Of a DNA stretch of 64,000 nt, positions 60,731-64,000 are shown piece by piece; the stretch's first letter is position 1; the number at the start of each line of letters is the position of its first letter. The DNA comes from an uncultured Vampirovibrio sp. GTDB taxonomy: Bacteria > Cyanobacteriota > Vampirovibrionia > Gastranaerophilales > Gastranaerophilaceae. The notes under the pieces are model-generated. The model was not told the DNA's origin. It searched no databases and saw only the letters and a list, made by a program, of their open reading frames with translations. The stretch spans positions 372,001 to 436,000 of the forward strand of contig CAJTPW010000002.1 of assembly GCA_910578465.1 (NCBI GenBank). Direction: 5' to 3'. A program made the translations under genes and the position numbers.

Positions 60731-61471
60731 TTAATAATTACTTGTATAAAACAAAAACCCCATTAAAAGGTCTGCAAGAAGCAGATAAATGGTGCAGAGA
60801 ATTGCAGATTTTGTCGTTGAATCTCCGACATTTTTGGCACCGCCCGTTGTGTTGTACCCCACCGTTGCGCAAACGGTTGAAATTATTGCACCAAAGATAA
60901 ACCCTTTTAAAACACTTATATAAATATCTTTTGTATTAAACATAAGCCAAACGGAGTTCATATATCTGTTCGGGTGCAGGCTGATTGAAAAATACGACAC
61001 CGCCATGCCGCCGATTATACCTATAAATTCAGCTAAAATCACAACAAACATAACTCCGAAAGCACCTGCCAAAATCCTTGGAGCAAAGTAATATCCGATT
61101 GGATTTACCCCTAAAACCTTCATTGCATCTACCTGAGAGGTTACTTTCATATTTGCAATCTGCGCCGTTATAGCAGTGCCCGCTCTTGCACCTATTGCAA
61201 GCGCCGCAAACCCGGGGGCAAGCTCACGCACAAGCGCTACAGCCAAAAATCCGCCTATATAATCTTCCGCACCGCTCATTAAAAACTGTTTTGAAACCTG
61301 AAGCGCTATAACAGAAGAAGCTATTAAAACAATCATTAAGGAAATGCCGAGAGAATCAAAACCTATCTTTGCCGCCTGAGATATAACGCTTTTCAGGGTA
61401 ACATTTCCCTTAAAGGTATATTTAAGCGCCTCCGCAAAGTTTTGTACGCATTGTCCCAAAAATGTAATCAT
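60731..61471 (-). CDS. mlaE: MlaE-family phospholipid ABC transporter permease
   Basis: The 246-aa protein has five to six membrane helices and MlaE/YrbE motifs: VALVRELAPGFAALAIGARAGTAI (the family signature, as two adjoining stretches) and EVDAM-like SQVDAMKVLGVNPIGYYFAPR. It moves lipids between the two membranes. The usual partners MlaF (ATPase) and MlaD are not next to it, so they must be elsewhere. Its stop abuts the converging coiled-coil gene. Confidence 0.9.
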   Translation of the reverse strand: MITFLGQCVQNFAEALKYTFKGNVTLKSVISQAAKIGFDSLGISLMIVLIASSVIALQVSKQFLMSGAEDYIGGFLAVALVRELAPGFAALAIGARAGTAITAQIANMKVTSQVDAMKVLGVNPIGYYFAPRILAGAFGVMFVVILAEFIGIIGGMAVSYFSISLHPNRYMNSVWLMFNTKDIYISVLKGFIFGAIISTVCATVGYNTTGGAKNVGDSTTKSAILCTIYLLLADLLMGFLFYTSNY

Positions 61472-61552
61472 AGAAAAATTCTATCATAAACTTATCGCAA
61501 AATATCGTAAAGAAAGCTGGATTTTTGATACTTTTTTATTTAAAATGATGCA

Positions 61553-63142
61553 ATGCTAGTAATAAACTTCATACTGTTTTTATTATTTTTATATCTTATT
61601 TTCTACTGCATATACCTTTTTACGCTCAATTTTAAGGCTTTTTGGAGAAAAGGCTTTCTTAAAAACGAGCATTATATGCAGCAGATGAATTTAAAAGAAA
61701 ACAAGCTCTGTGTTGTAATCTGGGCAAACAGCAAACATAAAAGACTTAAAGAACTTCTGGAATCTTTAAACAACCAGACTTATTCAAAACAAAATTATTC
61801 GGTACATGTTGTGGTTCAAAGGGAAAAAGATTCTGTTAATTTCCTTCCCGAGTGCGTTTACGGAGCAATTATCCACTACATTGAAAACCCCGAATTCTTT
61901 TCAAAAGATAAAGCAATTTCAGTTTTTGTCGAAAAACTTCTACCCGAAAACAAATTTGACGCGTTTGTATTTTTAGGTGCAGACAGGGTTGTAGGCGAAA
62001 ATTACTTAGAGGCGGTTAATAAAAATATTTATGAAGATTCAACCGTTTTAACGGGCAGACTTGAAGTTCGAACTTCTTCAAAAAGCATGCTCTATCAATT
62101 AAAATACAAAATTTTAAACGCCAAACAGCATTTTGTAAATAATACGGTGAACATTTCAAGAAGAATGTTCGAGCTTGCTCAGGTAATTGACGGCAACAAC
62201 TGTGCAATTACGGCAGATGTTCTTGAAAAAACAGGGCGCGTTTGTTTTGAAACAAGAAACGACGAATTAAAATATTCGCTCTTTCTTGCAAGCAACAACT
62301 TAAAACCCATGTATTGCCCTTTTATGGCATCGAGCATCGATGTTGAAAACTTTGATGCAAGCACGGCAAACCTGTCTTCAAGATATTCTCTTTTTAAATA
62401 TTATCTGCCGCTTCTGCATAAAAAACCGTGGTATTTTATTGAATTTGTATTTTCAACTCTAAAACCCGGTGCACTTTTTGCACTCATAGTTTACGGGGCA
62501 CTGTTATATTCTTCATTTACGTTTTTAACAGGGATAGGTTTAAGATATATTCTCCACCTTGGTGTATTGGGACTTTTCAGCACAGCAACAGGGATTTTAG
62601 CTTCAAGGCTCAATCTTAAATCTTTAATGTATCTTGCACTTTATCCTGTATGTTCCTTTATGCTGAACTTTAAGGTTGTGACCAAAAAAATCTCTCTTAA
62701 GGGTATTCAAAGACAAATACACGAAGATGAGAACGTGAATTCCGCAACCGTTAATTCAATAGTTTCTGATGGAAGAAAAGATGTAATCTGCAAGCTTGAT
62801 TTAGTATCTGAAGATGGTATGAGAAAAGTTGTTTTCAGGTTTAAAAAAAGAAGATTTGTATCCGATGCGCATTTAAGAATGTATGATGCGATGGAAGATA
62901 TTTCAAGAAAATTAAAAAGCAAGGGATATATTCTTAAAGTTTGTCAAAACTGCGGACATTTTGAATCCTGCCCTGACGGAACAATTGATTTACTTAAAGG
63001 CGTATGCAAGATTAAAGGAAACCCCGATAACCCCGAAACTGCCGTTCAAACACTTATCTGGAACACATGTCAGGGGTTTATGCCGCAAAAGATTTCAAAC
63101 ATAATTAACGATATGGCAAATAAGAATAAACCTGTGGTATAA
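61553..63142 (+). CDS. membrane glycosyltransferase-like protein with C-terminal Cys-rich domain
   Basis: The 529-aa product has one N-terminal helix (about 3-25), a GT-A-like domain (about 45-275: LCVVIWANSKHKRLKELLES, FVFLGADRVVGENYL) and three to four helices (about 300-385). A soluble C-terminal domain (about 390-529) has five cysteines in CQNCGHFESCPDG...GVCK. It resembles cellulose-synthase-type GT2 enzymes, but the DxD becomes ADR and QxxRW becomes SSRY, so activity is doubtful. The cysteines could bind zinc. The start codon follows ATGCAATG with a weak ribosome site. Confidence 0.7.
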   Translation: MLVINFILFLLFLYLIFYCIYLFTLNFKAFWRKGFLKNEHYMQQMNLKENKLCVVIWANSKHKRLKELLESLNNQTYSKQNYSVHVVVQREKDSVNFLPECVYGAIIHYIENPEFFSKDKAISVFVEKLLPENKFDAFVFLGADRVVGENYLEAVNKNIYEDSTVLTGRLEVRTSSKSMLYQLKYKILNAKQHFVNNTVNISRRMFELAQVIDGNNCAITADVLEKTGRVCFETRNDELKYSLFLASNNLKPMYCPFMASSIDVENFDASTANLSSRYSLFKYYLPLLHKKPWYFIEFVFSTLKPGALFALIVYGALLYSSFTFLTGIGLRYILHLGVLGLFSTATGILASRLNLKSLMYLALYPVCSFMLNFKVVTKKISLKGIQRQIHEDENVNSATVNSIVSDGRKDVICKLDLVSEDGMRKVVFRFKKRRFVSDAHLRMYDAMEDISRKLKSKGYILKVCQNCGHFESCPDGTIDLLKGVCKIKGNPDNPETAVQTLIWNTCQGFMPQKISNIINDMANKNKPVV

Positions 63143-63236
63143 ATTTTCCTTTATAATTGCAGGGTTTTTTCTTTTTAATATATATAAAGACAACATATAG
63201 AGACATTTGAAAATAAATATTTAGCTTTGGCAAAAT

Positions 63237-63277
63237 AAATGTCGCCTTTGTTTTAAAGATTTTCAAAGACGACATTT
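63237..63277. terminator. bidirectional hairpin terminator
   Basis: AAATGTCG-CTTTG and CAAAG-CGACATTT form a 13-bp stem with one bulge and a 13-base loop. It lies between converging genes, 33 bases after the Ycf23-like stop. Confidence 0.7.
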
Positions 63278-63309
63278 AACTGTTTAATTGTTTTATATAC
63301 TTACAAAAC

Positions 63310-64000
63310 CTATCTCATTAAAAGATGCTGGTTGGTTTCGTAGATTTCTCTTCTGAAAGCATCTCTGTATGCAATTGCGCCTACAACTTTTCTAACGGCT
63401 GCAATCATTGCAATTTGAGTTGTTTGTTTGTTTACGGCAGAACCAACACCAACTGCGCTTGCGCCTGCGGCAAATGCCAGAGGAGCAGTGTCTGCGTTAA
63501 CGCCTGAAGCTGTCATTACGGGAATTCCAACGTGTCTTGCAATTTCCATTGTGTTTGAAATAGTTACTTTTGCAAGGTTCAAAAATTCCTGAGCGCTTTT
63601 TGCTTTTTGAATTGCACCCGCTTTGCTTCCTTCGGTTTGAATCATATCAATACCTAAAAGTTCAAGCTTTTTAGCAAGTTCAATCTGTTCTTCAACAGGA
63701 ATGTTCCCGGGAACCGTAACGCAGGTGAAAACTCCGTTCGGCGTTAAAGTTAATGTTTCAAGAGCAATCTCATAAACATCATCTGCACCAAATTCGAGTC
63801 CTTTTTTGTAAAGAGCGTCAAAGTTTCCGATTTCAATAGCGTCAGCACCCCATTGTACAGCTTTTGCAAGCTTGAAGGGTTCAACCGATGATACAAAAAC
63901 AGGAAGTTTTGTATTTTGTTTTGCAACTTTGATAACTTCTTCATTTGCAGCAACGTCAACCGCACTTGCTAAACCAAGCTGTGCAGCTTTCGTAACGTCT
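63310..64000 (-). CDS. ycf23: Ycf23/DUF561 family protein (cut by window edge)
   Basis: The frame is open from the window end to 63310, giving ~230 residues of a TIM-barrel-like protein without its start. Motifs VSSVEPFKLAKAVQWGADAI, EIGNFDALYKKGLEFGADDV, ELLGIDMIQTEG and IPVMTASGVNADTAPLAFAA, then GVGSAVNK, match the cyanobacterial and plastid Ycf23 family. Its role is not established; it has been discussed in connection with cyanobacterial regulation. The gene supports a cyanobacterial-lineage origin. A nitronate-monooxygenase-like barrel is the main alternative, but the motifs fit Ycf23 better. Confidence 0.82.
   Translation of the reverse strand, partial: DVTKAAQLGLASAVDVAANEEVIKVAKQNTKLPVFVSSVEPFKLAKAVQWGADAIEIGNFDALYKKGLEFGADDVYEIALETLTLTPNGVFTCVTVPGNIPVEEQIELAKKLELLGIDMIQTEGSKAGAIQKAKSAQEFLNLAKVTISNTMEIARHVGIPVMTASGVNADTAPLAFAAGASAVGVGSAVNKQTTQIAMIAAVRKVVGAIAYRDAFRREIYETNQHLLMR

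Noticed and set aside
63750..63965. Separate minus-strand gene near the window end
   Set aside because: Lies in another frame of the Ycf23-like gene, whose motifs continue through this stretch.

Overview
The window reads as a chromosome segment from an uncultured gut bacterium of the non-photosynthetic cyanobacterial sister lineage (Melainabacteria/Vampirovibrionia, probably Gastranaerophilales). This assignment is inference, from four observations. It has AT-rich DNA with strong AAGGAG-type ribosome sites. It has Gram-negative envelope genes (a TonB-dependent receptor, an MlaE permease, an MsbA-like exporter) together with an S-layer-homology (SLH) protein. It encodes a Ycf23/DUF561-type protein otherwise typical of cyanobacteria and plastids. 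Its metabolism is fermentative and anaerobic (AdhE with Rex, a Na+-pumping decarboxylase, a 2-hydroxyacyl-CoA dehydratase activase relative). I see no phage, IS element or CRISPR array.

Layout. 1-2.1 kb (minus): asd (cut by the window edge), dapB and a sigma-70-type factor. 2.2-3.6 kb (plus): promoter, L10 leader RNA, rplJ, rplL, terminator. 3.6-9.7 kb (minus): a glycosyltransferase, rpsB-tsf, small proteins, a peptide-type ABC ATPase, a YkgJ-type Fe-S protein and an acyl-CoA dehydratase activase relative. 9.9-15.1 kb: SLH protein, 5'-nucleotidase, uppP, queD, and a small HTH gene divergent from a 59-aa gene. 15.2-18.7 kb: adhE with two Rex operators, bracketed by two copies of a structured repeat, then rex. 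19.5-23.1 kb: birA, a biotin-dependent decarboxylase alpha subunit and the Na+ pump beta subunit. 23.2-26.6 kb: an HTH regulator, a candidate 180-nt ncRNA, gdhA and ddh. 26.7-32.4 kb (minus): ubiE and a B12 uptake operon (btuB-C-D-F) under a cobalamin riboswitch, then tRNA-Val. 32.7-36.2 kb: an unknown protein and the UDP-xylose pair uxs-ugd. 36.5-45.4 kb (minus): rmuC, tRNA-Arg and the cell-wall cluster murF-mraY-murD-ftsW-murG-folC. 45.5-49.1 kb (plus): a DUF4127 protein, dapF and rpsF-ssb-rpsR. 49.2-55.6 kb (minus): purS-purQ-purL-purM-purN/D. 55.6-58.0 kb (plus): a Nudix hydrolase and an MsbA-like exporter. 58.1-64 kb: the third and fullest copy of the structured repeat, an orphan histidine kinase, a coiled-coil protein, an MlaE permease, an unusual glycosyltransferase-like protein and the Ycf23-like gene.

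The genes join into a few themes. One is meso-diaminopimelate and peptidoglycan synthesis (asd, dapB, ddh, dapF, murF/D/G, mraY, ftsW, uppP). A second is fermentation controlled by NADH through Rex. A third is B12 scavenging, and a fourth is de novo purine synthesis with a fused PurN-PurD.

The most interesting material is non-coding. A roughly 310-nt repeat at about 15.2, 18.5 and 58.1 kb keeps its stems while the sequence of the stems changes, which is the mark of a structured RNA that I cannot assign to a known family. In addition, both tRNA genes are preceded, inside their own transcript, by a duplicated tRNA 5' half next to a hairpin and a shared short motif.
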